From Acidimicrobiales bacterium (GTDB lineage Bacteria > Actinomycetota > Acidimicrobiia > Acidimicrobiales > Bog-793): a DNA stretch of 64,000 nt. Below are positions 1 to 7,795 of this stretch, piece after piece (within the stretch, counting starts at the first letter, position 1; each line of letters opens with the position of its first letter). The position numbers were made by a program, and so were the translations under genes. The stretch covers positions 22,663-86,662 of the forward strand of contig DATGLP010000019.1 in the NCBI GenBank assembly GCA_035294085.1, given 5' to 3'. The notes beneath the pieces were generated by a model that had not been told where the DNA came from, did not search any database, and saw only the letters and a list, made by a program, of their open reading frames with translations.

Positions 1-2377
1 GTGCCGCTGGACCGAGCTGGGTGGCGCTCGGCGGCTCCGTGCGCGGCCCGGTGCGGCGCGTCGCGACCGCGAGCGGGCGCCACGGGCCCCCGGGGGCGCG
101 TCCCCACCGCTCGATCGGCCAGCCGCGCCGTCGGGCGATCGCGGCGAGCTTCGGCTCGGGGTTCACCGCCACGGGGTGGCCCGCGGCCTCGAGCATCGGC
201 AGGTCGCTCGTCGAGTCCGCGTACGCGACGGTCTCGGCGAGCGAGAGACCGAACGACGCCGACCAGCGCTCCATGAGCAGGGCTCGGGCCTCACCGGTCG
301 GCGGCGTGGAGGCGAGCTCGCCGGTGAAGCGGCCGTCGCGCACCTCGAGGCGTGCGCAGACGATCTCGTCGAACAGCGGCGCGAGCGGCGCGACGACGAA
401 GTCCAGGGCCCCGGTGATGAGCAGCGTCCTGTGGCCGAGCTGCCGGTGGGTGCGCAGGCGCTCGATCGCGCCCGGGAAGCACCGGAGCAGGAGGAGGTCG
501 CTGAACAGCTCCCAGGCGTCGGCGCGCACGCGCGCCTCGGGCGCGCCCTCGTAGCGGCGGTAGAAGGCGCGCAGGAAGTCGGTGCGGTCGCGCCGGTCGA
601 CGGCGAGCAGTCTCGGGCCCTCGGCGATCAGCTGGGCGGCGAGCTGCGCGCGGCGCAGGAGGGGGAGGTGGCGCGTCGCGAGCCAGGCGTAGGACTCGAC
701 GACGTTGGAGGCCACGAGCGTCTGCTCGAGGTCGAACACGGCGCAGCGCGGCGCCTCGGTGAGGACCGATCGGCGCGCCCGCTCCTCCCGGCTCGGCGAT
801 CGTCGTGGCGCCGGCGAGGTGCGGACCCGAGCGTGCTCGACGACCGAGGGCAGGTGGACGTCGCGGACGTAGGACGGCCAATCGATGACCGCGGGGTCGA
901 AGCAGAAGGCTTGCTGGTCGGCGTCGTCGAGCGAGCGGTAGAGGGCGAGGGCGTTGTCGATCCGAAAGCGTGCCTCGGTCTCGGTGTAGCTCCCGTAGAG
1001 CTCGACGTAGCCGAGCGCACGCTCGGCCAGCTCGCGGCGCTCCTCGAGGGACGAGGCGCGCTCGGCGAGCTCGCCGCGGATCGGCAGGACGTTCACGACG
1101 CGCTCGGCGCCGCGCAGCGCACTCACGGCTCGCTTGAGCTCGCCCTGCACCTTGCCGCGGCCGGGGAAGGACCACTTCGGTACGACGATCGGCTGGCCCC
1201 TGCCGTCGTAGAGCGGGTGCTCGGTGAACCACCGCTCGCACAGGTCGACGAGCGTCCCGTACCGGAGGGGGTTGCGCACGCCCGAGGCGATCTGGATGAT
1301 CTCCGGTTCCCCCGGGCGCGGCCCGCGCGCGGCGACGGCGATGATTCCGGCCGCGACGAGGTCGACCGGGATGACGTCGATGACGCCCTCGGGGACACCC
1401 GGGAACTGGCGGAGCAGACCGCGGGCGTAGGAGATGATCACGGGCTCGGCCATCCGGAAGCCTCGGATCCAGCCCGGTCGGGGCTCGGCGAGGGCCGACT
1501 CCACGATCGACGGGCGCACGATGGTGACGGGGAGGTCCCCACGGCTCTCGCAGAGGGCGACCTCGCCGAGCGACTTCGTGAAGGCGTAGGCGTCCGGCCA
1601 GCCGAGCGCCTGGGCGCGGGCTCGGCCCAGCTCGACGAGGCGGTCGGCGACCCACGCCTCCCGCAGGCGCTCGGTGCGCTCGGCGAGGAGCGCCGTACCG
1701 GCGGCCCCGAGCTCGGCGCGCGCCTCGCGCCGGAAGCGTGCGAGGAGGGCAGGCGCCCTGCTCTCGGCGTCGGCGTCGGCCCGGGCGCGCCGGGCCGCGG
1801 CGACCTCGGCTCGCCACTCGGGCAGGGCCAGGTAGCGGCTCGCCTGCACGGGCTCCTCGGCTGCGTCGCCATGGTGCGCGCTGTTCACGTAGGCGGTGGA
1901 CACCGCGACGAGGTGCGGGAGCGCCGAGCCGGCGCGTTCGGTCGTGAGGTCCAGGAGCGTCCTGGCGACGCGTGCCGGCCCGAGGAGGTTGACCTCGACG
2001 GCGCTGTCGAGCGGCGCGTCGAAGCTCACCGTGGCAGCGGAGTGGATGACGACGTCGCAGGCGGCGAGCTGGCGGCGACCGGCGTCGTCCAGGCCGAGGC
2101 CCTCGCTTGCGACGTCGCCGGCGACCGCGACCACCCGTCGCGTCACCTCGTCGTCGAATCGCTCGCCGAGCTCGGCGCGCAGGCGGTCGAAGCAGTCGTT
2201 CCGCAGGATCTCGCGACGGAGGCGCTCGGTCGCGTCGGCCCGGCGCCCCGGGCGGACGAGGAGGAGGAGCTGGCACCCGGGGACGGCGCGAAGGAGTCGC
2301 TCGACGAGGGCCGTCCCGAGGAAGCCCGTCGCACCGGTGATCGCGATGCGCCGCCCGGCGAGCCGATCAGCGATCAC
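1..2377 (-). CDS. Fatty acyl-CoA reductase-like SDR fused to HAD-IB hydrolase (3' end outside window)
   Basis: The frame reads from a GTG at 2377 to the window edge with no stop, giving at least 792 residues. The N-terminus carries the Rossmann signature ITGATGFLG, and a catalytic-type Tyr264-x3-Lys268 pair (YAFTK) follows, as in extended SDR or fatty-acyl-CoA-reductase domains. A second domain begins near residue 545 with the HAD motif DLEQT (Asp549, Glu551, Thr553), and a later DSTSDLPML segment fits HAD motif IV. The fusion suggests thioester or lipid reduction coupled to a phosphatase. The second motif-I acid is Glu, not the usual Asp. The upstream gene on the same strand ends 64 nt away, so co-transcription is likely. 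Substrate unknown; the domain calls are confident. Confidence 0.85.
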   Translation of the reverse strand, partial: MIADRLAGRRIAITGATGFLGTALVERLLRAVPGCQLLLLVRPGRRADATERLRREILRNDCFDRLRAELGERFDDEVTRRVVAVAGDVASEGLGLDDAGRRQLAACDVVIHSAATVSFDAPLDSAVEVNLLGPARVARTLLDLTTERAGSALPHLVAVSTAYVNSAHHGDAAEEPVQASRYLALPEWRAEVAAARRARADADAESRAPALLARFRREARAELGAAGTALLAERTERLREAWVADRLVELGRARAQALGWPDAYAFTKSLGEVALCESRGDLPVTIVRPSIVESALAEPRPGWIRGFRMAEPVIISYARGLLRQFPGVPEGVIDVIPVDLVAAGIIAVAARGPRPGEPEIIQIASGVRNPLRYGTLVDLCERWFTEHPLYDGRGQPIVVPKWSFPGRGKVQGELKRAVSALRGAERVVNVLPIRGELAERASSLEERRELAERALGYVELYGSYTETEARFRIDNALALYRSLDDADQQAFCFDPAVIDWPSYVRDVHLPSVVEHARVRTSPAPRRSPSREERARRSVLTEAPRCAVFDLEQTLVASNVVESYAWLATRHLPLLRRAQLAAQLIAEGPRLLAVDRRDRTDFLRAFYRRYEGAPEARVRADAWELFSDLLLLRCFPGAIERLRTHRQLGHRTLLITGALDFVVAPLAPLFDEIVCARLEVRDGRFTGELASTPPTGEARALLMERWSASFGLSLAETVAYADSTSDLPMLEAAGHPVAVNPEPKLAAIARRRGWPIERWGRAPGGPWRPLAVATRRTGPRTEPPSATQLGPAA

Positions 2378-2441
2378 GGCACGCTGGCGGCGGGCGCCCA
2401 GGCGCCTCGGCGCGGGCCCGTCGCGTCGTTGCGCCCGGGCT

Positions 2442-3062
2442 TCACCGCTTCCTCGCCGCGGTCGGCCGGCGGCGGGGCGGCGTGTAGCGCTTCGAGGCCC
2501 TCGGCGGGCCCGCGGCTCGTGCCGGTCGGCGCGTCGCCGCTGCCGGCGCCGCCGCGCCCGCCTGCTGGCGCTGTCGCGCCATGACCCGCATGATGAGCCA
2601 CCCGCCGTAGAGGAGGAACAGGATCCCGAGGGTGTTGCGCCCCGTGATCGCCTCCATGCCCGTCATGAAGCTGGCGAAGCCGAGCAGGGCACGGCGCCGG
2701 AGGAGGAGGCCGACGAGCATCAGCGCCGTCACGAGCGAGCCGGCGACGAGGAGGGTGTCGGCGTCGGCCCGGACCTGCGCCGAGGTGCTGCGGTGGTTCA
2801 CGAGGTAGCCCGCGACGGTGAAGGCGATCGCGAGCGCGACCGCGCCGGCGCCGAGGAGGCGCTCGCGACGGTCGAGGCCGTTCACGATCTCCTTCTCGCC
2901 GGCGGGCCGCGGTGAGGCCGGCCGGGGCGAACGGGGTCCGGGGCGCTGGTGCCACAGCCCGGTGGCGAGGGTGCGCAGGCGAGGGCGCGAGCGCGCCGGC
3001 GCGCCTGCACCCGGCGACGAGCCGTCGCTCGCTGCGGGCGCACCTGCCCCGTGCTCGGTCAC
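2442..3062 (-). CDS. Three-helix membrane protein of unknown function
   Basis: A 206-residue protein if started at the GTG at 3062. I prefer this start because a TAGCCT -10 element lies 7 nt upstream, which fits a leaderless mRNA; the open frame continues to 3125. The first 65 or so residues are rich in Gly, Pro, Ala and Arg and probably disordered. Three hydrophobic segments follow (about residues 70-90, 100-118 and 130-155), then a very basic tail with KRYTPPRRR. No family function recognised. It lies upstream of the reductase-HAD gene on the same strand. Confidence 0.65.
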   Translation of the reverse strand: MTEHGAGAPAASDGSSPGAGAPARSRPRLRTLATGLWHQRPGPRSPRPASPRPAGEKEIVNGLDRRERLLGAGAVALAIAFTVAGYLVNHRSTSAQVRADADTLLVAGSLVTALMLVGLLLRRRALLGFASFMTGMEAITGRNTLGILFLLYGGWLIMRVMARQRQQAGAAAPAAATRRPARAAGPPRASKRYTPPRRRPTAARKR

Positions 3063-3069
3063 GCGCAAG

Positions 3070-3075
3070 AGGCTA
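3070..3075 (-). promoter_or_regulatory. -10 element of the membrane protein gene
   Basis: TAGCCT on the minus strand, 7 nt before the GTG at 3062, which places the transcript start at or next to the start codon. Confidence 0.5.
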
Positions 3076-3259
3076 GTGGCCGCTCGCGCGCCTCGGGCGA
3101 GCCCCGCCCTTCGGACGAGCGTCACCGGATCGGGCTCTCCTCCCCACCGGGCTTCGCGCGGTTGCGGCCGAGACCGCTCGATGGGAGACTGGCCTGGTCG
3201 CCGGCCGCGGCCCGACGCTCGCAGCGGGGTGAGCTCGGTGGGCGGCGTGGGCGTCGAGC

Positions 3260-3333
3260 GGGCGCTTGGCTCAGGTGGTTAGAGCGCAGCCTTCACACGG
3301 CTGAGGTCACAGGTTCGAGTCCTGTAGCGCCCA
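3260..3333 (+). tRNA. tRNA-Val (anticodon CAC)
   Basis: The 74-nt sequence folds as a cloverleaf. The acceptor stem pairs GGGCGCT with AGCGCCC. The D stem is GCTC/GAGC, the anticodon stem CAGCC/GGCTG with loop TTCACAC, and the T stem ACAGG/CCTGT with loop TTCGAGT. Anticodon CAC reads the Val codon GTG. The discriminator base is A, and CCA is not encoded. No other tRNA was seen in the window. Confidence 0.95.
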
Positions 3334-3384
3334 CGGGAGCGACACGGCGCCGGGCGAGGGATCGGGAGGAGGGCGCGCACGACG

Positions 3385-3690
3385 GTGGAGTTCCTCGTGC
3401 ACATCACCGTGAACTGGCCGCCCGACGGCGACGAGGACACGAAGGCGAGGCTCGTCGACGAGGAGGCGGCCCGCGCCAAGGTCCTCGCCGAGGCGGGCGT
3501 CATCGAACGCCTCTGGCGGATCCCCGGCCGCTGGGCGAACGTCGGGGTGTGGCGTGCCGACGACGCGACGCGGCTGCACGAGGCGATCTCGTCGCTCCCG
3601 CTCTACCCGTGGCTGTCGGTGCGGGTCGTGCCCCTCGCCCGGCACCCCTCGGACCCCGTCGCCTGGGGCGGGCGCGAGGCGGCCGGCTAG
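3385..3690 (+). CDS. Muconolactone delta-isomerase family protein
   Basis: A 101-residue protein matching the small muconolactone isomerase (MIase) fold family in length and pattern: an N-terminal MEFLVHITV strand, a helix rich in Glu/Ala, RLWRIPGRWANVGVW in the middle, and LPLYPWLSV followed by PLARHPSDP near the end. True muconolactone isomerase acts in the beta-ketoadipate pathway, but no other catechol-pathway gene lies nearby, so the substrate here is uncertain. The GTG start at 3385 gives the family-typical N-terminus. It stands alone after the tRNA. Confidence 0.8.
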   Translation: MEFLVHITVNWPPDGDEDTKARLVDEEAARAKVLAEAGVIERLWRIPGRWANVGVWRADDATRLHEAISSLPLYPWLSVRVVPLARHPSDPVAWGGREAAG

Positions 3691-4044
3691 GCGCCGGCGC
3701 CGACTGGCGTCTCGCGCCGGGCGCTCGTCGCGACGAGGTCGCCCTTCGGCCGCCCCGGCGGGCGAGCGTCGGCGCAGCGGTCGTCGTGTCCCCGGACCTG
3801 GCACCGCCCGAGCCGCGACCGAATCCACGGCACAGGCGCCCACCCGCCTCGGACGACGGCGGGCGGGCCAGACCCTGCCGACCGGCGCGCGGCGCTCGAT
3901 CCGCGGCGCGTCGCGAGTACCACCGTCGCCCTCGACCCCCTCGCGGTCAACGAGCCGAGCATCGTCGCCGCGGCGGTGCCGACCGCCGCGCGGCGCGTGG
4001 CGCCACGGTCGGCGCGAGGGCAGGGTCTCCGCGAGGCGGCGGCC
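3691..4044. other. 354-bp interval without a supportable gene
   Basis: Open frames exist on both strands, but none has a recognisable domain, a convincing start with a ribosome-binding site, or a partner gene. One plus-strand frame, around 3880-4060, reads as a plausible Val/Ala-rich peptide but has no clear start and overlaps the 3' end of arfB. It may be a decayed gene or plain spacer. No repeats or tRNA-like folds were noticed. Confidence 0.4.
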
Positions 4045-4452
4045 TCATCCCGTCGGAGCCCCATCGAGGGCGGGTGGGCGCCTGGCGCGCTTCTTCGCCG
4101 CCTGGCGCCGCTTCGCGTCGAGGCGCCGCTCGGCAGCCGCAGCTGGGGGGACGGTCGGCCGTCGGGGGGCGTGCTCGCGCAGCGCGAGCGCCAGCCGCTG
4201 CGCGAGGCGCTCCCGCGCGAGCGCGCGGTTGCGCTGCTGGGAGCGCTGCGAGCTCACGACGACCCGGGCCACCGGTCCGAGCCGCTCGAGGAGCCTCGCC
4301 TTCTGGCGCGGCCCGAGGTGCCGGGAGGACGCGACATCGAAGCGGAGATCGACGCGGGTCCTCGTCCGGTTGGCGTGCTGGCCACCTGGTCCGCCGCTCG
4401 TGGAGAAGCGCCACTGCAGCTCCTCCGCCGGGATGGTCAGGCGCCGATTCAC
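4045..4452 (-). CDS. arfB: Peptidyl-tRNA hydrolase ArfB (ribosome rescue)
   Basis: A 135-residue, release-factor-like protein that frees peptides from stalled ribosomes lacking a stop codon. It contains the catalytic GGQ within SGGPGGQHANRT, followed by a strand (VDLRFDV) and a long basic tail rich in Arg, Lys and Ala, like the ArfB tail that enters the mRNA channel. I chose the GTG at 4452, so the protein begins VNRRLTIP, in register with the E. coli ArfB N-terminus; a GAGGAAGA sequence lies about 10 nt upstream. The frame stays open to 4557. It is divergent from the GtrA gene, with about 120 bp between. Confidence 0.9.
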   Translation of the reverse strand: MNRRLTIPAEELQWRFSTSGGPGGQHANRTRTRVDLRFDVASSRHLGPRQKARLLERLGPVARVVVSSQRSQQRNRALARERLAQRLALALREHAPRRPTVPPAAAAERRLDAKRRQAAKKRARRPPALDGAPTG

Positions 4453-4571
4453 GCGGAGGTCTTCCTCGTGCGCCGCGGTGCGCTCGGACCTCGCGCCGGG
4501 CGCGTCGGGACCATCGACCTGGCGCCGAGTCCCTAACACTTCCATCGCAATCCTCACAGGATTCCATCAGA

Positions 4572-5234
4572 GTGACGCGTGAGGATGGCTTCGTGGCGCT
4601 CGCGATCTCCGAGGACGGCGACGACGTCGAAGATCGCGTCGCGCGCCGGCGCGCCGGGCCGGTGGTGTGGTCGCTGCCCTCGGTCGCGACCGTGCGCCGG
4701 GTGGCACGCTACTTCCTGACCTCCGTCGCCGCCCTCGCGATCAGCGAGATCACGCTCCTCGCGCTCGTCGACGCCCGCCTCCAGCCGACGGTAGCGGCCC
4801 TGCTCGCGAACCTGGCGGGCGCCCTCCCCTCCTACCTCCTGTCGCGCTACTGGATCTGGGCCGAGGCCGACCGCCGGCGGCCGCTGCGCCAGATCGTGCT
4901 CTACTGGGTGGTCTCGGTCGTGAGCATGGGGATCTCGAGCGTTGCGACCGGTGAGCTCGCCCGCCTCGCGCCGGCCAGCCGGCTCGCGCACCTCGTCGTC
5001 GTCGGGACGATCTTCCTCGGCGTGAGCTTCGTGCTGTGGGTGGCGAAGTACCTCGTCTACGAGGCGGCGATCTTCATCCGGCCAGCCCCCGCGCGCCGCA
5101 GGGTGGCCGCGGCCGAGAGCGAGGGCGCAAGGTGGCAGGCGGGCGGCGCCGCGCTCGAGGGTGGCGCAGGCCCGGCGCACGAGGACGCCATCGCCGTCGC
5201 TGCCTGGCAGGCCGGGCACCGGCGGCGATCGTAG
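4572..5234 (+). CDS. GtrA-family membrane protein
   Basis: A 220-residue protein with four hydrophobic helices spread over roughly residues 40-165, including the GtrA-type stretch NLAGALPSYLLSRYWIW. GtrA-like proteins are thought to help move lipid-linked sugars across the membrane in cell-envelope glycosylation. The GTG start at 4572 leaves a short acidic N-terminal tail; the last 50 or so residues are Ala- and Arg-rich. It stands alone: arfB is divergent upstream, and the anti-sigma gene converges downstream with 8 bp between. Confidence 0.85.
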   Translation: MTREDGFVALAISEDGDDVEDRVARRRAGPVVWSLPSVATVRRVARYFLTSVAALAISEITLLALVDARLQPTVAALLANLAGALPSYLLSRYWIWAEADRRRPLRQIVLYWVVSVVSMGISSVATGELARLAPASRLAHLVVVGTIFLGVSFVLWVAKYLVYEAAIFIRPAPARRRVAAAESEGARWQAGGAALEGGAGPAHEDAIAVAAWQAGHRRRS

Positions 5235-5242
5235 GCGCGGGC

Positions 5243-5890
5243 TCAGCTCCCGAAGCGCGCGCTGGCGAGGACCTCGCCGTTGGCTGCGAGGAGCCGCGCC
5301 GAGGCCAGCGCGGCGACGGGCACGGGCAGCGGGGCGCTCCAGGCGCCGGCCCCGGCCGCGAGCCAGAACCGCCCGACGTCGATGGCGCGCCCGTCTCGGG
5401 TCGTGACCTCGCAGGTGACGTAACCGGCGGCGCGGAGGTTGGAGACGGCCACGAGCAGCGCCCCGGGCGCGGCGAGCGCCTCGCCGCGCCCCGAACCCGC
5501 GGCGCCGAACGCGGCGAGGCGGGCGCCCGGCGCGAGTCCCGGCGTGCTCGCGGCGCCGAGGAAGCGGCCGGCCGCCACGCCCCCGGCCGCGAGCGCGGCG
5601 GCGGCCACGGCGGCGAGGGCGGCGCGGCGCGCCGTGGGACGCCGGCGCGGGCGCGCGACGCCGAGGCGCTCGAAGACGCGGACCTCGAAGCCGACCGGGG
5701 GCTCGAGCTCGGGAGCGCCCTCGAGGACGCGGTCGGCGCTGCGGCTGAGCGCCTCGAGGGTGGTCGCGCACGCCCGGCAGTGCTCGACGTGCGCGAGCAC
5801 CGCCGCGCGGGCGCGCCCGGTGAGCAGGCCGAGGGCGGCGAGCGCGAGGTCGTCCTCGATCTCCCGGCAACGCTCGCGCCCGTCAGCCAT
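5243..5890 (-). CDS. Zinc-binding anti-sigma factor
   Basis: A 215-residue protein that follows an ECF sigma gene by 36 bp on the same strand. The N-terminus has the ZAS motif His34-x3-Cys38-x2-Cys41, which binds zinc and holds the sigma factor. A hydrophobic stretch at about 88-110 probably spans the membrane, leaving about 100 residues outside with a RskA-like profile (Ala, Gly and Val rich). Expected role: to inhibit the adjacent sigma factor until an envelope or redox signal arrives. Part of the 7094-5243 operon. Confidence 0.85.
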   Translation of the reverse strand: MADGRERCREIEDDLALAALGLLTGRARAAVLAHVEHCRACATTLEALSRSADRVLEGAPELEPPVGFEVRVFERLGVARPRRRPTARRAALAAVAAAALAAGGVAAGRFLGAASTPGLAPGARLAAFGAAGSGRGEALAAPGALLVAVSNLRAAGYVTCEVTTRDGRAIDVGRFWLAAGAGAWSAPLPVPVAALASARLLAANGEVLASARFGS

Positions 5891-5926
5891 GGCACACCGC
5901 AGGTGGCCTCGTGCTCCTCGGCCGCC

Positions 5927-6514
5927 TCACGGCTCGTCGTCCTGGGCATCGAGGAGCGCGCGGAGCCTCGCGAGGGCGAGGCGGATCCGCGACTTCGCCG
6001 TGCCGAGCGGGATCTGCTCGAGCGCCGCCACCTCCGGAGCGCTGAGGCCGAGCCAGGCGGCGAGGACGAGCGCCCGGCGCTGGTCGCCCGGCAGCCCCGC
6101 GAGTGCGCTGCGCAGGCCGGCGAGGGTTTCGACGGCCGGGGGGTGGTCCTCGGCCGCCGGGGCGTGGGCGACGAGCGCGACGAGCTCGTCGGTTGCCGTG
6201 GGCGCGTCGTGGCGCGCACGGCGCCGGTCGAGGGCGAGGTTGCGGGTGATCGTGAGCACCCACGCGGACGCCGGCGCCCGGCGCGGGTCGTAGACCGCGG
6301 CGTGGCGCCAGGCGCGCACCATCGCCTCCTGCGCCACGTCCTCGGCGAGGTCGACGTCTCGCAGGATGCCGTAGGCGAGGCCGAAGACGCGCCGCTGGTA
6401 GCGGCGGACGAACTCGATCGTCGCGGCCTCGTCACCGGTGGCCATCCCCGCGAGGAGGGCCTCGTCGGAGAGGGACGCGGCCTTCGCACGCCCGCCGAGG
6501 GCGAGCGCACGCAC
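5927..6514 (-). CDS. ECF RNA polymerase sigma factor (SigK/RskA-pair type)
   Basis: A 195-residue sigma-70 family factor. Region 2 is at about residues 35-100 (RRYQRRVFGLAYGIL, then DVAQEAMVRAW and the DNA-melting helix). Region 4 is at about 130-187 with the helix-turn-helix LSAPEVAALEQIPLGTAKSR. I chose the GTG at 6514 because it begins 20 nt after the stop of the secreted protein gene; a longer open frame exists upstream but overlaps that gene. Its partner anti-sigma factor is directly downstream. Such sigma factors usually activate their own operon. Confidence 0.9.
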   Translation of the reverse strand: MRALALGGRAKAASLSDEALLAGMATGDEAATIEFVRRYQRRVFGLAYGILRDVDLAEDVAQEAMVRAWRHAAVYDPRRAPASAWVLTITRNLALDRRRARHDAPTATDELVALVAHAPAAEDHPPAVETLAGLRSALAGLPGDQRRALVLAAWLGLSAPEVAALEQIPLGTAKSRIRLALARLRALLDAQDDEP

Positions 6515-6533
6515 GGTCGCGGGCGAGAGGCGC

Positions 6534-7094
6534 TCAGTACCCGTAGGCGCTCGAGGTCGTCGTGGTCGAGCGCGGGCGCTTCGGACGCGGCGCGGCCGTC
6601 GCTGCGTTGCCCGGGTGGACGACGGTCCAGAGGTGGGCGTAGCCCTGGCCTCGCGCCTGCCCGGGCTTCGTGTCGCCGGCGTAGCGGTACAGCGGGATGC
6701 CGTTGTAGGTGACCTGGAGGCGCCCGTCGCGGCGGATGGTCCCGAGTCCGCGCACCCCCCGGCCGACCGGCCTGGTCTCGCCCTTGGGGAGCAGCAGCGG
6801 CGGCCAGAGGCTCGCGCACGCCCCCGTGCAGCGGCTCGTGTCCCGGGCGTCTCGCAGGTAGTGGTAGAGGGTGAAGCCGCGCGCGTCGACGAGCACCGTG
6901 CCGAGCTTGCCACGGCGCGCGAGCGCTACGGTGACCGGCGCGCGAACCGACCGGTGCACGGGCGGCCTCCTCGTGCTCGCGGCGCTCGGCAGGGCGGGAC
7001 CGAGGGCGACGAGGGCGCCGGCCGCCACGACGAGCGCGACGGGCGGGCGGTGCTGTCTCGTGGGCCGCAGGGTCGGGGTGGTCGTCGATGCCAT
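6534..7094 (-). CDS. Secreted protein with repeats of the COG4315 lipoprotein type
   Basis: A 186-residue exported protein. The start ATG at 7094 has GAGGAGG about 8 nt upstream. Residues 1-40 look like a signal peptide (basic start, LVVAAGALVALGPALP, then an Ala-x-Ala-like site). The mature part holds two copies of the secreted-repeat motif: GFTLYHYLRD, followed by CTGACASLWPPLL, and later GIPLYRYAGDTKPGQ, as in COG4315. No lipobox cysteine was seen. Function in this family is unknown. It is the first gene of the operon with the sigma and anti-sigma genes, so it may be the regulated target or part of the signal sensor. Confidence 0.8.
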   Translation of the reverse strand: MASTTTPTLRPTRQHRPPVALVVAAGALVALGPALPSAASTRRPPVHRSVRAPVTVALARRGKLGTVLVDARGFTLYHYLRDARDTSRCTGACASLWPPLLLPKGETRPVGRGVRGLGTIRRDGRLQVTYNGIPLYRYAGDTKPGQARGQGYAHLWTVVHPGNAATAAPRPKRPRSTTTTSSAYGY

Positions 7095-7189
7095 GCAGGC
7101 CTCCTCGTGCCAGGGTGTCCCCAGTACTACGACGCAGGGGGCGCTCGGGATCATCGCCCGGTCAGACTGGCGCCGGCCGCGCGCCCCGG

Positions 7190-7195
7190 TAGGCT
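7190..7195 (+). promoter_or_regulatory. -10 element of the peroxiredoxin gene
   Basis: TAGGCT, 6 nt before the GTG at 7202, a leaderless arrangement. Confidence 0.55.
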
Positions 7196-7201
7196 CCCGA
7201 C

Positions 7202-7666
7202 GTGCGCACCGGCGAGGTGGTCCCCGCGTTCGAGCTCGCCGACCAGCACGGCAGGCTCCGGAGCCTCGACGAGCTCGTGCGGAAGGGTCCGGTCGTGCTC
7301 TTCTTCTACCTCGCGGCGCTGACGCCTGGCTGCACGGCCGAGGCCTGCCACTTCCGGGACCTGGTCGAGCGCTTCGGCGCCGTCGGCGCCGAGCCCGTCG
7401 GCATCAGCCCGGATCCCGTCGAGCGCCTTCGCCGCTTCGCCGAGGTGCACGGGATCCACTTCCCGCTGCTGTCGGACCCCGACGGCGCGGTCGCCGCAGC
7501 GCTCGGGGCGCGCCGGCCCATCGGCGTCGGGCCGCTGCGGACGAGGCGCATGACGTTCGTCATCGGCACGGACCGACGGGTCCTCGGCGTGATCCGATCC
7601 GAGCTGCGCACGGCGCTCCACGCCGATCGCGCCCTCGAGGTGCTCGGCGCGGCCGTGCGGCGCTGA
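7202..7666 (+). CDS. Peroxiredoxin, AhpC/TSA (Bcp-like)
   Basis: A 154-residue thioredoxin-fold peroxidase that reduces hydroperoxides with a reactive cysteine. The motif TPGCTAEAC carries Cys44 (peroxidatic position) and Cys49, the five-residue spacing of Bcp/PrxQ proteins that form an intramolecular disulfide. The fold pattern fits: FFYLAALTPGC, GISPDPVERLRRFA, then FVIGTDRRVLGV. A TAGGCT -10 lies 6 nt from the GTG start. It is a single gene, followed by an MshC-like ligase under its own promoter. Confidence 0.9.
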   Translation: MRTGEVVPAFELADQHGRLRSLDELVRKGPVVLFFYLAALTPGCTAEACHFRDLVERFGAVGAEPVGISPDPVERLRRFAEVHGIHFPLLSDPDGAVAAALGARRPIGVGPLRTRRMTFVIGTDRRVLGVIRSELRTALHADRALEVLGAAVRR

Positions 7667-7778
7667 GCTCGCCACGGTGGCGATCGGGTCGTGCGCCCTC
7701 CCCGGGTCCGCCGCCGGGGCGGATGTGGAAGGGTAGGGGTGTGCCCGTCGCCTGCGGATGTCTCCTAGCCTGCGGATG

Positions 7779-7784
7779 GTGAGG
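7779..7784 (+). promoter_or_regulatory. Likely -10 element of the MshC-like gene
   Basis: A TAGCCT-type hexamer just upstream of the ATG codons at 7796 and 7802, preceded and followed by copies of CCTGCGGATG. The exact base position is read by eye. Confidence 0.35.
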
Positions 7785-7795
7785 TCACCCCGGCG

